Positions 8,177-17,040 of a stretch of DNA of 64,000 nucleotides are shown piece by piece. The DNA is taken from the NCBI RefSeq assembly GCF_002846205.1, contig NZ_PHKV01000004.1:186001-250000 (forward strand). Direction: 5' to 3'. The stretch's first letter is position 1. The number at the start of each line of letters is the position of its first letter. Under the pieces are notes generated by a model, which worked only from the letters and a program-made list of their open reading frames with translations, ran no database searches and was not told the origin of the DNA. The translations under genes and the position numbers were made by a program. Origin of the DNA: Xanthomonas prunicola. GTDB taxonomy: Bacteria > Pseudomonadota > Gammaproteobacteria > Xanthomonadales > Xanthomonadaceae.

Positions 8177-9292
8177 ATGACGCTGCGACTGCTCGCCCTG
8201 ACGCTGTCCATCACCCTGTTGTCCGGCTGTGGTGGCAGTGGCGCGCCCGGCAAGACCGATGCGCAGGCCAAGGTGCTCAACGTTTACAACTACTCCGATT
8301 ACATTGCCGAAGACACCATTCCCACGTTCGAAAAGAGCACCGGCATCAAGGTGACCTATGACGTGTTTGACAGCGACGAGATGGTGGAAACCAAGTTGCT
8401 GGCCGGCGGCAGCGATTACGACGTGGTGGTGCCCACGCTGAACTTCTTCGGCCGGCAGATTCAGGCCGGTGTGTTCCTGCCATTGGACAAGAGCAAGATC
8501 CCGAATCTGGCCAATCTGGACCCGGATGTCATGCGCCGCATCGCCGCGCAGGACCCCAACAATGCGTATGGGGTGCCGTACATGATCGGCACCACCGGCA
8601 TCGGCTACAACGTCGACAAGCTCAAGGCGATCTTCGGCAGCACCGATGTCGCCAACAGCTGGGATCTGGTGTTCAAGCCGGAGAATCTGTCCAAGCTCAA
8701 GGATTGCGGCGTGACCATTCTGGACACGCCCTCGGACATGATTCCGATCGCGTTGAATTATCTGGGGCTGGATCCGCACAGCACCGTGCCGGCCGAGATC
8801 GAAAAGGCTGCCGCGCTGATCAAGACCATTCGCCCGTATGTGCAGAACTTCCACTCCAGCCAGTACGTGACCTCGCTCGCCAACGGCAATACCTGCCTGG
8901 CGGTGGGCTGGTCGGGCGACATCATCCAGGCGCGCGACCGCGCAGTGGAAGCCGGCAACAACATCAAGGTGGCGTATGCCATTCCGAAGGAGGGTGCGCC
9001 GCAGTGGTTCGACATGCTGGCCATTCCCAAGGACGCCAAGCATCCGGACAACGCTTACGCCTTCATCAATTATCTGTTGAAGCCGGACGTGGCGGCGGCC
9101 AATACCAACTTCATCCATTACGCCAACCCCGTGCGCACTGCCACGCCGCTGGTGGATGCGGCAATCCGCAACGACCCCACCATCTATCCGCCGCCGGACG
9201 TGACCGCCAGGATGTTCACCTACGCCATCAATCCGCCTGAGGTGGACCGGCTGTATACGCGGTTGTGGACCGAGATCAAGACCGGTCGTTGA
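8177..9292 (+). CDS. potF: Polyamine-binding lipoprotein of an ABC importer (PotF/SpuD-like)
   Basis: This is a 371-residue solute-binding protein. The ATG at 8177 follows GGAG and opens a lipoprotein signal peptide ending LLSGC (Cys about residue 18), so the protein is likely anchored to the outer face of the inner membrane; E. coli PotF is soluble. The mature part begins LNVYNYSDYI, the hallmark of PotD/PotF proteins, followed by DVVVPTLNFFGRQ and VPYMIGTTGIGYN. It should deliver putrescine or spermidine to the PotGHI permease encoded at 13989-16878. An efflux operon separates it from those genes, so a promoter shared with potGHI is doubtful. The frame is open upstream to 7895 but that part is not protein-like. 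Confidence 0.92.
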   Translation: MTLRLLALTLSITLLSGCGGSGAPGKTDAQAKVLNVYNYSDYIAEDTIPTFEKSTGIKVTYDVFDSDEMVETKLLAGGSDYDVVVPTLNFFGRQIQAGVFLPLDKSKIPNLANLDPDVMRRIAAQDPNNAYGVPYMIGTTGIGYNVDKLKAIFGSTDVANSWDLVFKPENLSKLKDCGVTILDTPSDMIPIALNYLGLDPHSTVPAEIEKAAALIKTIRPYVQNFHSSQYVTSLANGNTCLAVGWSGDIIQARDRAVEAGNNIKVAYAIPKEGAPQWFDMLAIPKDAKHPDNAYAFINYLLKPDVAAANTNFIHYANPVRTATPLVDAAIRNDPTIYPPPDVTARMFTYAINPPEVDRLYTRLWTEIKTGR

Positions 9293-9457
9293 GTTGCCGT
9301 GTGCGGAAGCGCGAGATAGAGCGCTGCGTAGCGAGGCGCTCGTCCGGCATTCCCCTCTAACAGAGCAGGCATACGTCGCCGTGAAGTTCATCCCTGCGGC
9401 CGCTTTCATCAGGTGCCCATCAGTCCAGGCGCCACCTGACCGGCTCATCACGTAATC

Positions 9458-9473
9458 TGTACTGGGCGGTACA
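9458..9473. promoter_or_regulatory. Palindromic operator candidate upstream of the emrA-like gene
   Basis: TGTAC (9458-9462) and GTACA (9469-9473) form perfect arms around six bases. This spacing and arm sequence resemble operators of TetR/AcrR repressors that control multidrug pumps. It lies about 87 bp before the TTG start of the membrane fusion gene, followed by an AT-rich AAATATTGTATG that could hold the -10 element. No tetR-like gene is present next to it, so the regulator would act from elsewhere. Only sequence form supports this. Confidence 0.5.
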
Positions 9474-9559
9474 AATATTGTATGGTTGCGCCGCCGTTGC
9501 TGAAGCCGCCGATGAGGCCGCTGCATGGCGTGTCTCGCCCATCACACAGGACGCATCCT

Positions 9560-10762
9560 TTGAGCAATCACGACCATCAGTCCAACGACGGCCAGTCTTC
9601 GGCCACGGATGCGCAGGGCGCAGGCGCGCGCGACGAACAGGAGTCGCCCAAGCCCTCGCCGTTGAAGAACCCCAGGGTGAAGTGGACGCTGATTCTGGTC
9701 GGGCTGCTGGTGCTGATCTTGCTGGTGGTGTGGCTGGCCTATTACCTGATCAAGGGCCGCTACATGCAGGACACCAATAACGCCTATCTGCAGGCCGATT
9801 CGGTGGCCGTGGCGCCGCGTGTCAGCGGTTACGTGACCAAGGTGCTGGTGAGCGACAACCAGATCGTGGAGGCCGGCCAGCCGTTGCTGCAGATCGACGA
9901 CCGTACCTATCAGGCCACCCTGCAGCAGGCCGAAGCCGCCATTGCTGCACGCCAGGCCGATATCGTCGCTGCCACCGCCAATGTCTCCGCGCAGGAATCG
10001 GCACTGTTGCAGGCGCGTACCCAGGTCACCGCAGCTGCTGCCAGCCTCAGGTTCGCCCAGGCGGAAGTGAAGCGCTTTGCGCCATTGGCCGCCTCCGGCG
10101 CCGACACCCATGAACATCAGGAAAGCCTGCAGCACGATCTGGCCCGCGCACGCGCCCAGTACGACGCCGCGCAGGCGCAGGCCAAGGCCGGCGAAAGCCA
10201 GATTCAGGCCAGCCGCGCGCAGCTGGAACAAGCGCAGGCCGGCGTGAAGCAGGCAACCGCCGATGCCGATCAGGCGCGTGTGGCTGTGGAAGACACCCGG
10301 TTGACCAGTCGCATCCACGGCCGGGTCGGCGACAAGACTGTGCAGGTGGGCCAGTTCCTTGGCGCTGGCACCCGCACCATGACCATCGTGCCGCAGGAAT
10401 CGCTGTATCTGGTCGCCAATTTCAAGGAAACCCAGGTTGGACTGATGCGTCCCGGCCAGCCGGCCGAGATCGAGGTCGATGCGTTGTCCGGGGTGAAGCT
10501 GCACGGCAAGGTGGAAAGCCTGTCGCCGGGTACCGGCTCGCAGTTCGCCTTGCTGCCACCGGAAAACGCCACCGGCAACTTCACCAAGGTGGTGCAGCGC
10601 GTGCCGGTGCGCATCCGCGTGCTGGCCGGTGACGAGGCGCGCAAGGTGCTCGTGCCGGGCATGTCGGTGGAAGTCACCGTCGACACGCGCTCGGCCAAGG
10701 ACGCCAAGCAGCGTGCCGAAGCAGAATCCGATCGCGTGCAGGAGCAGGAGCGCGCGCGATGA
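9560..10762 (+). CDS. emrA: EmrA/HlyD-type membrane fusion protein
   Basis: This is the periplasmic adaptor of a tripartite pump. From the proposed TTG start at 9560 (MSNHDHQSNDG; AGGACG lies just upstream) it has 400 residues. The frame stays open to an ATG at 9482, but that extension is unlike an adaptor N terminus. A single membrane helix (about residues 42-62) is followed by the lipoyl half VAPRVSGYVTKVLV, a long Ala/Gln-rich coiled-coil hairpin (about 115-250), then GRVGDKTVQVGQFLGAG and a beta-barrel. Its end overlaps the start of emrB by four bases. It should link the inner-membrane MFS pump to the NodT outer-membrane channel. The exported compound is unknown; the surrounding polyamine genes make an amine one possibility. 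Confidence 0.92.
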   Translation: MSNHDHQSNDGQSSATDAQGAGARDEQESPKPSPLKNPRVKWTLILVGLLVLILLVVWLAYYLIKGRYMQDTNNAYLQADSVAVAPRVSGYVTKVLVSDNQIVEAGQPLLQIDDRTYQATLQQAEAAIAARQADIVAATANVSAQESALLQARTQVTAAAASLRFAQAEVKRFAPLAASGADTHEHQESLQHDLARARAQYDAAQAQAKAGESQIQASRAQLEQAQAGVKQATADADQARVAVEDTRLTSRIHGRVGDKTVQVGQFLGAGTRTMTIVPQESLYLVANFKETQVGLMRPGQPAEIEVDALSGVKLHGKVESLSPGTGSQFALLPPENATGNFTKVVQRVPVRIRVLAGDEARKVLVPGMSVEVTVDTRSAKDAKQRAEAESDRVQEQERAR

Positions 10763-12345
10763 ATGCAACGGCAGCCACCGGCCCGCGTGCCGGCGGCAGC
10801 GCACAACGCGAGAAGGCCGAGCCGGGCGCCTGGCTGGCCGTGCTGGCCGGCACCATCGGCTCGTTCATGGCGACGCTGGATATCTCCATCGTCAACGCCG
10901 CGCTGCCCACCATTCAGGGCGAAGTCGGCGCCAGCGGCACCGAAGGCACCTGGATTTCCACTGCCTACCTGGTGGCCGAGATCATCATGATCCCGCTGAC
11001 CGGCTGGTTCGTGCGCACGCTGGGCCTGCGCAACTTCCTGCTGATCTGCGCGGTGATGTTCACCGCGTTTTCGGTGGTGTGCGGGCTGTCGACCTCGTTG
11101 AGCATGATGATCATCGGCCGGGTCGGGCAGGGCCTGGCCGGTGGTGCGCTGATCCCCACCGCGCTGACCATCGTTGCGACCCGGCTGCCGCCGAGTCAGC
11201 AAACCATGGGCACCGCCCTGTTCGGCATGACCGTGATCATGGGCCCGGTGATCGGCCCGCTGCTCGGTGGCTGGCTCACCGAAAACGTCAGCTGGCACTA
11301 CGCGTTCTTCATCAACGTGCCGATCTGTGTCGGCCTGGTGGCGCTGCTGCTGCTCGGCCTCAAGCATGAGAAAGGCGATTGGGCAGGCCTGCTCAATGCC
11401 GACTGGCTGGGAATTTACGGGCTGACCGCTGGTTTGGGCGGGCTGACCGTGGTGCTGGAAGAAGGCCAGCGCGAGCGTTGGTTCGAGTCCAGCGAGATCA
11501 ATACACTGAGCCTGATTGCGTTGAGCGGTTTCGTCGCCTTGGTGATCAGCCAGTTCCGGCGCCGGCCTCCGGTGATCCGCCTGTCGCTGCTGGTGCATCG
11601 CAGCTTCGGTGCGGTCTTCATCATGGTGATGGCGGTGGGCATGATCCTGTTCGGCGTCATGTACATGATTCCGCAGTTCCTGGCGGTGATCTCTGGCTAC
11701 AACACCGAGCAGGCCGGATATGTGCTGCTGTTGTCCGGGCTGCCGACCGTGCTGCTGATGCCGATGATGCCCAAGCTGTTGGAAACGGTGGACGTGCGCA
11801 TCCTGGTGATTGCGGGGCTGATCTGTTTTGCCGCTGCCTGCTTCGTCAATCTGACCTTGACCGCCGACACCGTGGGCACGCATTTTGTCGCCGGGCAGTT
11901 GCTGCAGGGCTGTGGCCTGGCGCTGGCGATGATGTCGCTCAATCAGGCGGCGATTTCGTCGGTGCCGCCGGAACTGGCGGGCGATGCCTCGGGCCTGTTC
12001 AACGCCGGCCGCAACCTGGGCGGCTCGGTCGGTCTGGCGCTGATCTCTACCTTTCAGGAGCGCCGCATGACGTTCCATACCGAAACCATCGGCAGCGCCG
12101 TCACTGCCAATTCGTCGCGTGCGCAGGATTTTCTGGCTGGGATCACTGCACAGATGCAGGCCAGCGCTGGCGGCGAGGCGGCTATTCGCTCGGTCGCACA
12201 GCTGGCCCGGCTGGTGCAACAGCAGGCTCTGGTGATGACCTATAGCGATCTGTTCTGGATCTTCGGCGTGATCGTGGTCTGCACGATTCCGCTGGCTTTT
12301 TTGCTCAAGCCGTTACCCAAGGGGGCGCACCTTGCAATGCACTGA
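10759..12345 (+). CDS. emrB: EmrB-type MFS drug:H+ antiporter (DHA2, 14 TM)
   Basis: This 528-residue inner-membrane transporter has many hydrophobic segments, in line with the 14-helix DHA2 family. Motif D1-like LDISIVNAALPTI (about residues 36-48) lies in helix 1, GRVGQGLAGGALIPTAL in helix 4, and the antiporter motif C region MTVIMGPVIGPLLGGWL in helix 5. It exports lipophilic or amphiphilic compounds against protons, together with EmrA and an outer-membrane channel. ATG at 10759 overlaps the emrA stop (ATGA), so translation is coupled. The C terminus overlaps the beginning of the nodT frame. Substrate not inferable. Confidence 0.93.
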   Translation: MNATAATGPRAGGSAQREKAEPGAWLAVLAGTIGSFMATLDISIVNAALPTIQGEVGASGTEGTWISTAYLVAEIIMIPLTGWFVRTLGLRNFLLICAVMFTAFSVVCGLSTSLSMMIIGRVGQGLAGGALIPTALTIVATRLPPSQQTMGTALFGMTVIMGPVIGPLLGGWLTENVSWHYAFFINVPICVGLVALLLLGLKHEKGDWAGLLNADWLGIYGLTAGLGGLTVVLEEGQRERWFESSEINTLSLIALSGFVALVISQFRRRPPVIRLSLLVHRSFGAVFIMVMAVGMILFGVMYMIPQFLAVISGYNTEQAGYVLLLSGLPTVLLMPMMPKLLETVDVRILVIAGLICFAAACFVNLTLTADTVGTHFVAGQLLQGCGLALAMMSLNQAAISSVPPELAGDASGLFNAGRNLGGSVGLALISTFQERRMTFHTETIGSAVTANSSRAQDFLAGITAQMQASAGGEAAIRSVAQLARLVQQQALVMTYSDLFWIFGVIVVCTIPLAFLLKPLPKGAHLAMH

Positions 12346-12349
12346 GTCC

Positions 12350-13843
12350 ATGCGCCTGATCCGCATGCCACTGGCTGTGGCGTTGAGCACGCTGATGCTC
12401 GGCGGCTGTATGCTCGGCCCCAACTACACCAAGCCGCCGGCCGTGGCCGATGCGGCGATACAGGCGCCGGCCCTGCTGCGTGCCAGTGGTGCGGACGTCG
12501 TGGCAGCTGCACCGTTGAACCACTGGTGGGAGGAGCTGCACGACCCGACCCTCACCCAGTTGGTCACCCAGGCATTAGCCGATAGCCCCAACCTGCGCGC
12601 CGCGCAGGCGCGGTTGCGCGCCAACCGCGCGCTGGCACAGCAACGCCGCGCGGAGCGCCTGCCCAAGCTCAATGCCAGCGCGCTGTATGCCTACGCCGAG
12701 CCCCCGCAGGCCATTGTCGATACGTTGGGTGGGCTGCAGCAGCAAGGCCAGGCCGGTCAGCCGCCGGCGACCGGCAACCAAGCGCTGGATCTGGACAAGG
12801 CCCAGATCTACAGCGCCGGTTTCGATGCGAGTTGGGAGCTGGATTTCTTCGGCCGCCGCCGCCGCGCCGCCGAAGGTGCGCTCGCACAGGCGCAGGCCTC
12901 CGAAGCCGAGCTGGCCGATGCGCAAGTGCAGCTGGCTGCCGAAGTAGGGCAGGTCTACCTCAACTACCGCGGTTTGCAGGCGCGCCTGGCGATTGCCGAT
13001 GCCAACCTGGGCAAGATTCGCCAGACGTTGCAGTTGGTGCAGCAACGGCGTGGACAGGGCGCCGCGTCGGACCTGCAGGTCGAGCAGATCGCCACCCAGG
13101 TGCAGCAGCAGCAGGCGCAACGTCTTCCGCTTGAAATGCAATCGCAGGAAGCGCTGGACCAGCTGGCGTTGATGGTCGGGCGCGAGCCCGGCGCACTGGA
13201 TGCGCAGCTGTCCACGCCGCAGCCGCTGCCGATGTTGCCCAGCGAGGTGCGCGTGGACGATGCCGGCGCGTTGATCCGCCGACGCCCGGACGTGCGCAAG
13301 GCCGAGCGCGAGCTGGCCGCGTCCAGTGCGCAGATCGGCGAGGCCTTGAACGGCTATTTCCCGCAGGTGAGTCTGCTGGGCGGGCTGAGTTGGGTCGCCG
13401 GTTCGCCGAGCGATTTCAATTCCGATGCGCTGACGACATTGGCTGTGCCGATGCTGCGCTGGTCGATCTTCGATTTCGGCAAGACCCGCGCGCAGGTGGA
13501 ACAGGCACGCGCCGGCAATGCCGGTCGGGAAGCGGCGTATGAAGGTACGGTCTTGGCTGCGCTGCAGGATGCCAATTCGGCGTTGGCGCGCTTCGGTTCG
13601 GCACGCAAGCAATTGGTGGTCGCGCGCCAGGCCGAAGCCTCGGCGACGCGGTCGGCCGGGTTGATGCAGCAACGTCGCGATGCCGGCGCCACCTCATCCA
13701 TCGATCTGCTGGATGTACAGCGCCAGCAGTTGTCGGCGCAGGACGCCGCCGCGCAGGCGCAGGTGCAATTGCTGGTCAACTACGTCGCCCTGCAGAAGAG
13801 TCTGGGTCTGGGTTGGAGTGGACAGGCGCAGCAGGCGCGCTGA
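12350..13843 (+). CDS. NodT-family outer-membrane efflux lipoprotein
   Basis: This is a TolC-like channel subunit of 497 residues from the ATG at 12350. A TTG at 12332 behind GGGGG is an alternative start that would overlap the emrB stop. The signal peptide ends LMLGGC (lipobox), followed by the family start MLGPNYTKPP. Two repeated outer-membrane efflux domains follow (about 60-260 and 280-490), with the usual YPxLNAS-like and RRPDVRKAERELAASSAQIGEA segments. It completes an EmrA-EmrB-NodT tripartite pump in a single plus-strand operon. No further gene belongs to the operon before potG, which starts 145 bp downstream behind its own ribosome site. Confidence 0.92.
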   Translation: MRLIRMPLAVALSTLMLGGCMLGPNYTKPPAVADAAIQAPALLRASGADVVAAAPLNHWWEELHDPTLTQLVTQALADSPNLRAAQARLRANRALAQQRRAERLPKLNASALYAYAEPPQAIVDTLGGLQQQGQAGQPPATGNQALDLDKAQIYSAGFDASWELDFFGRRRRAAEGALAQAQASEAELADAQVQLAAEVGQVYLNYRGLQARLAIADANLGKIRQTLQLVQQRRGQGAASDLQVEQIATQVQQQQAQRLPLEMQSQEALDQLALMVGREPGALDAQLSTPQPLPMLPSEVRVDDAGALIRRRPDVRKAERELAASSAQIGEALNGYFPQVSLLGGLSWVAGSPSDFNSDALTTLAVPMLRWSIFDFGKTRAQVEQARAGNAGREAAYEGTVLAALQDANSALARFGSARKQLVVARQAEASATRSAGLMQQRRDAGATSSIDLLDVQRQQLSAQDAAAQAQVQLLVNYVALQKSLGLGWSGQAQQAR

Positions 13844-13988
13844 GTGCCGCTGGCAAAGCGCCTGCGCAGCTGCCAGGCGCGCGTGGCCGGGGCGCGGCGG
13901 GTTCAAGCGCGCCGCCGCGGTCGAGCTTTGCCATGATGGTGGTCGGTCGCCGTTATGGCGGCCTGCATTGGGAAGAGTGAGAGGTTCG

Positions 13989-15122
13989 ATGGTATCCCCC
14001 GAGACCGCGCCACAGCCGCACGTTGCCCCTGACGACAGCGGTTATCTGAGCATCAATGAGCTCCGCAAGGAGTTCGACGGATTCGTTGCGGTCGACGATG
14101 TCAGCCTGCAGATCCGCAAGGGCGAAATTTTCGCGCTGCTGGGCGGCTCGGGCAGTGGCAAATCCACACTGCTGCGCTGCCTTGCGGGGTTCGAGCGCCC
14201 GACTAAAGGGCGCATCGTCTTGGATGGTCAGCCCATCGAGGCGCTGCCGCCGTACGAACGCCCGATCAACATGATGTTCCAGTCGTATGCGCTGTTTCCG
14301 CATATGAGCGTGGAGCAGAACATCGCCTTCGGGTTGAAGCAGGAAGCCTTGCCGAAGACTGCGATCGCCACCCGTGTCGGCGAGATGCTCGAGTTGGTGC
14401 AGCTTGGCGCGCTGGCCAAACGCAAGCCGCATCAGCTTTCCGGCGGGCAGCAGCAACGCGTGGCCCTGGCGCGCTCGCTGGCCAAGCGCCCCAAGCTGTT
14501 GTTGCTGGACGAACCGATGGGCGCGCTGGATAAAAAACTGCGCTCGCAAATGCAGCTGGAGCTGGTCAACATCATCGAAACCTCGGGGGTCACCTGCGTC
14601 ATGGTCACCCACGATCAGGAAGAGGCGATGACGATGGCCACCCGCATCGCGCTGATGGACCAGGGCTGGATTCAGCAGGTCGGCACGCCCGATGAAATCT
14701 ACGAGCAACCGGCCAATCGCTTCGCGGCCGAGTTTATCGGTTCGGTCAATCTGATCGAGGCGGTCATCGCCGACGACGCGCCCGATTACGTCACCTTGAA
14801 GACGTCTGCATTCCACGCCTGCATCCGCATCGGTCACGGCATCACCGGCTTCGAAGGGCAGGCGGTAGCGTTCGCGCTGCGCCCGGAAAAGCTCGCCATC
14901 GGCAAGGACGAGCCAACGCAGGCATGCAACAAGGCGCAGGGCGTGATCGAAGACATCGCTTATTTCGGCAGCCATTCGGTGTATCACGTGCGCTTGCCGA
15001 GTGGGGTCAAGCTGATGGCCAACTTCGCAAATCGCCAACGCTGGGCCAGCGAAGCGCTGACCTGGGGCGACACCGTGTGGGTGGGCTGGGGCGAAGACGA
15101 CGGCGTGGTGCTCACCGCATGA
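13989..15122 (+). CDS. potG: Polyamine ABC transporter ATPase (PotG-like)
   Basis: This 377-residue ATP-binding subunit starts at ATG 13989 behind a purine-rich site (GAGAGG). Walker A GGSGSGKST is at about 52-60, the signature LSGGQQQRVALARSL near 145, and Walker B LLLLDEPMGALDKK near 170; a TOBE-type C-terminal domain (about 290-370) follows. It powers import of polyamines through PotH and PotI. Its stop overlaps the potH start (ATGATGA), a normal polycistronic arrangement. The matching binding protein is encoded about 4.7 kb upstream, beyond the emr-type operon. Confidence 0.95.
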   Translation: MVSPETAPQPHVAPDDSGYLSINELRKEFDGFVAVDDVSLQIRKGEIFALLGGSGSGKSTLLRCLAGFERPTKGRIVLDGQPIEALPPYERPINMMFQSYALFPHMSVEQNIAFGLKQEALPKTAIATRVGEMLELVQLGALAKRKPHQLSGGQQQRVALARSLAKRPKLLLLDEPMGALDKKLRSQMQLELVNIIETSGVTCVMVTHDQEEAMTMATRIALMDQGWIQQVGTPDEIYEQPANRFAAEFIGSVNLIEAVIADDAPDYVTLKTSAFHACIRIGHGITGFEGQAVAFALRPEKLAIGKDEPTQACNKAQGVIEDIAYFGSHSVYHVRLPSGVKLMANFANRQRWASEALTWGDTVWVGWGEDDGVVLTA

Positions 15123-16033
15123 TGCGGCGCCTGCTCCGCGCGGCAATGCCGGGCGCGCGCTGGTGCGTCATTGCCGCACCGTATCTGTGGCTGCTGGTGT
15201 TCTTTGCGATTCCGTTTTTGATCGTGCTGAAAATTTCTTTCGCCGAGCGCGCCACCGCCATGCCGCCGTATACGCCGCTGTTCGCGTATGCGGCCGATGG
15301 CGCAGTCAGCGTCAAGCTGCATCTGGGCAATTACCTGGCACTGCTGCGTGACAGCCAGTACGTGGCCGCTTACCTGAGTTCGCTCGAGATCGCGGCTATT
15401 TCTACCGCGATTGCGCTGTTGATCGGCTACCCAATGGCTTACGTGATCGCGCGGCTGCCATTGGCAACCCGCAACGTGGCAATGATGCTGGTGGTGCTGC
15501 CATCGTGGACCTCGTTCCTGATCCGCGTGTACGCGTGGATCGGCATACTCGATGGCAATGGCGTGTTCAATCAGGCACTGCTGGCGCTGGGCGTGATCAA
15601 GCAGCCGTTGCAGTTGCTGTACACGCCAATCGCCGCCTACATCGGCATCGTGTACTGCTATTTGCCGTTCATGGTGTTGCCGCTGTACGCCAACCTGGTC
15701 AAGCATGACAACCGCCTGCTCGAAGCGGCCTACGACCTGGGCGCGCGGCCGTGGCAGGCGTTTGTGCGTATCACCTTGCCGCTGTCGCGCAACGGCATCG
15801 TGGCCGGCTGCATGCTGGTGATGATCCCGGCGGTGGGCGAGTTCGTCATTCCGGAAATGCTGGGCGGGCCGAACACCTTGATGATCGGGCGCGTGCTGTG
15901 GGGCGAGTTCTTCAACAACCGCGACTGGCCGGTGGCAGCGGCCGTGGCGACGGTGATGTTGCTGCTGCTGTTGCTGCCGATCCTGATCTTCCACCGCTAC
16001 CAGCAGCGTGAGCTGGAAGGGCGGCTGACATGA
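15119..16033 (+). CDS. potH: Polyamine ABC transporter permease (PotH-like)
   Basis: This permease has 304 residues from ATG 15119, or 303 from the adjacent ATG at 15122; both fit the overlap with potG. It has about six membrane helices, beginning APYLWLLVFFAIPFLIVL, and the ABC permease coupling loop EAAYDLGARPWQAFVRITLPLS (Glu-Ala-Ala and Gly spaced as usual) at about 203-224. With PotI it forms the membrane channel for putrescine or spermidine. The stop overlaps the potI start by four bases. Confidence 0.94.
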   Translation: MMRRLLRAAMPGARWCVIAAPYLWLLVFFAIPFLIVLKISFAERATAMPPYTPLFAYAADGAVSVKLHLGNYLALLRDSQYVAAYLSSLEIAAISTAIALLIGYPMAYVIARLPLATRNVAMMLVVLPSWTSFLIRVYAWIGILDGNGVFNQALLALGVIKQPLQLLYTPIAAYIGIVYCYLPFMVLPLYANLVKHDNRLLEAAYDLGARPWQAFVRITLPLSRNGIVAGCMLVMIPAVGEFVIPEMLGGPNTLMIGRVLWGEFFNNRDWPVAAAVATVMLLLLLLPILIFHRYQQRELEGRLT

Positions 16034-16878
16034 TGCGCGCCTCTCGCGGTGGGCGCCTGCTCGGCGGCAGCGTACTCGCGCTGGGCTTCGGGTTCCTGTA
16101 CCTGCCGATCCTGTTGCTGATGGTGTATTCGTTCAACGCCTCACGTCTGGCAACGGTGTGGGGCGGATTTTCGACCAGGTGGTACGGCGAATTGCTGAGC
16201 GACCGGCAATTGCTCGACGCAGCCTGGGTCAGCCTGGAAGTGGCGTTCTGGACGGCCTGCGCAGCGACAGTGCTGGGCATGATGGCCGCCATGGCGATGG
16301 TGCGCATGCGGCGTTTCCCCGGCAAAACCCTGTTCGGCGCATTGATTACCGCGCCATTGGTCATGCCCGAAGTCATCATCGGTTTGTCGATCCTGCTGTT
16401 GCTGGTGTCGATGGGCGGCGTACTCGGCATCGCGCCGCGCGGCGCCGTGGCGATCTGGGTGGCGCATGTCACCTTCACCGTATCGTTTGTGACCGTGGTG
16501 ATCTCGTCGCGGCTGCAGGAGCTGGACCGCTCGCTGGAAGAAGCCGCGATGGATCTCGGTGCCACACCGGTGAAGGTATTTTTCCTGATCACCTTGCCGA
16601 TCATCGCGCCGGCCTTGGCATCGGGCTGGCTGCTGGCATTTACGTTGTCGCTGGACGATGTCGTGATCGCCAGTTTCCTGGCCGGGCCAAGTTCCACCAC
16701 CTTGCCGATCAAGGTGTTTTCCTCGGTGCGCCTGGGCATCAGCCCGAAGATCAACGCCCTCGCCACGGTGATGGTGCTGGCGGTGTCGATGGCCGCGGCG
16801 ATCGGCTGGTGGTTGCTGGCGCGCAGCGAAAAACGCCGCTTGCGCGATGCGCAACTGGCGCAACAAGCCATTGCGTGA
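16030..16878 (+). CDS. potI: Polyamine ABC transporter permease (PotI-like)
   Basis: This is a 282-residue inner-membrane permease with about six helices. The coupling loop EEAAMDLGATPVKVFFLITL is at about 174-193, and FTLSLDDVVIASFLAGP beyond it is typical of PotC/PotI proteins. The ATG at 16030 overlaps the potH stop. It is the last gene of the potGHI unit; the next gene is on the other strand. No obvious terminator hairpin with a T-run was seen in 16879-17040. Confidence 0.94.
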   Translation: MMRASRGGRLLGGSVLALGFGFLYLPILLLMVYSFNASRLATVWGGFSTRWYGELLSDRQLLDAAWVSLEVAFWTACAATVLGMMAAMAMVRMRRFPGKTLFGALITAPLVMPEVIIGLSILLLLVSMGGVLGIAPRGAVAIWVAHVTFTVSFVTVVISSRLQELDRSLEEAAMDLGATPVKVFFLITLPIIAPALASGWLLAFTLSLDDVVIASFLAGPSSTTLPIKVFSSVRLGISPKINALATVMVLAVSMAAAIGWWLLARSEKRRLRDAQLAQQAIA

Positions 16879-17040
16879 GCGCGCGCCAACGTTGACGTGG
16901 CCAAAGCACCACAGCAATCGGCGGCCAGAAAGACGCGGTGCCTAAGCGCCTACGTGCCGACGTGCGCGAATGCGGCAGGTCGATTCCGAACGCGTCCTGC
17001 ACCTGCCGGCCGATGCGCGCAATAGTTCAATCGCCCGCGC

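Noticed and set aside
7877-9526. 549-codon antisense frame over potF
   Set aside because: Composition is shadow-like and the potF-like frame has clear family motifs.
10270-12219. 649-codon open frame antisense to the emrA/emrB-like genes
   Set aside because: The translation is Gln/His/Arg-rich without domain features; it mirrors codon bias of the pump genes on the other strand.
4227-16878. The whole polyamine region as a recently acquired island
   Set aside because: Codon use and GC content look like the neighbours, and there are no mobility genes or flanking repeats.
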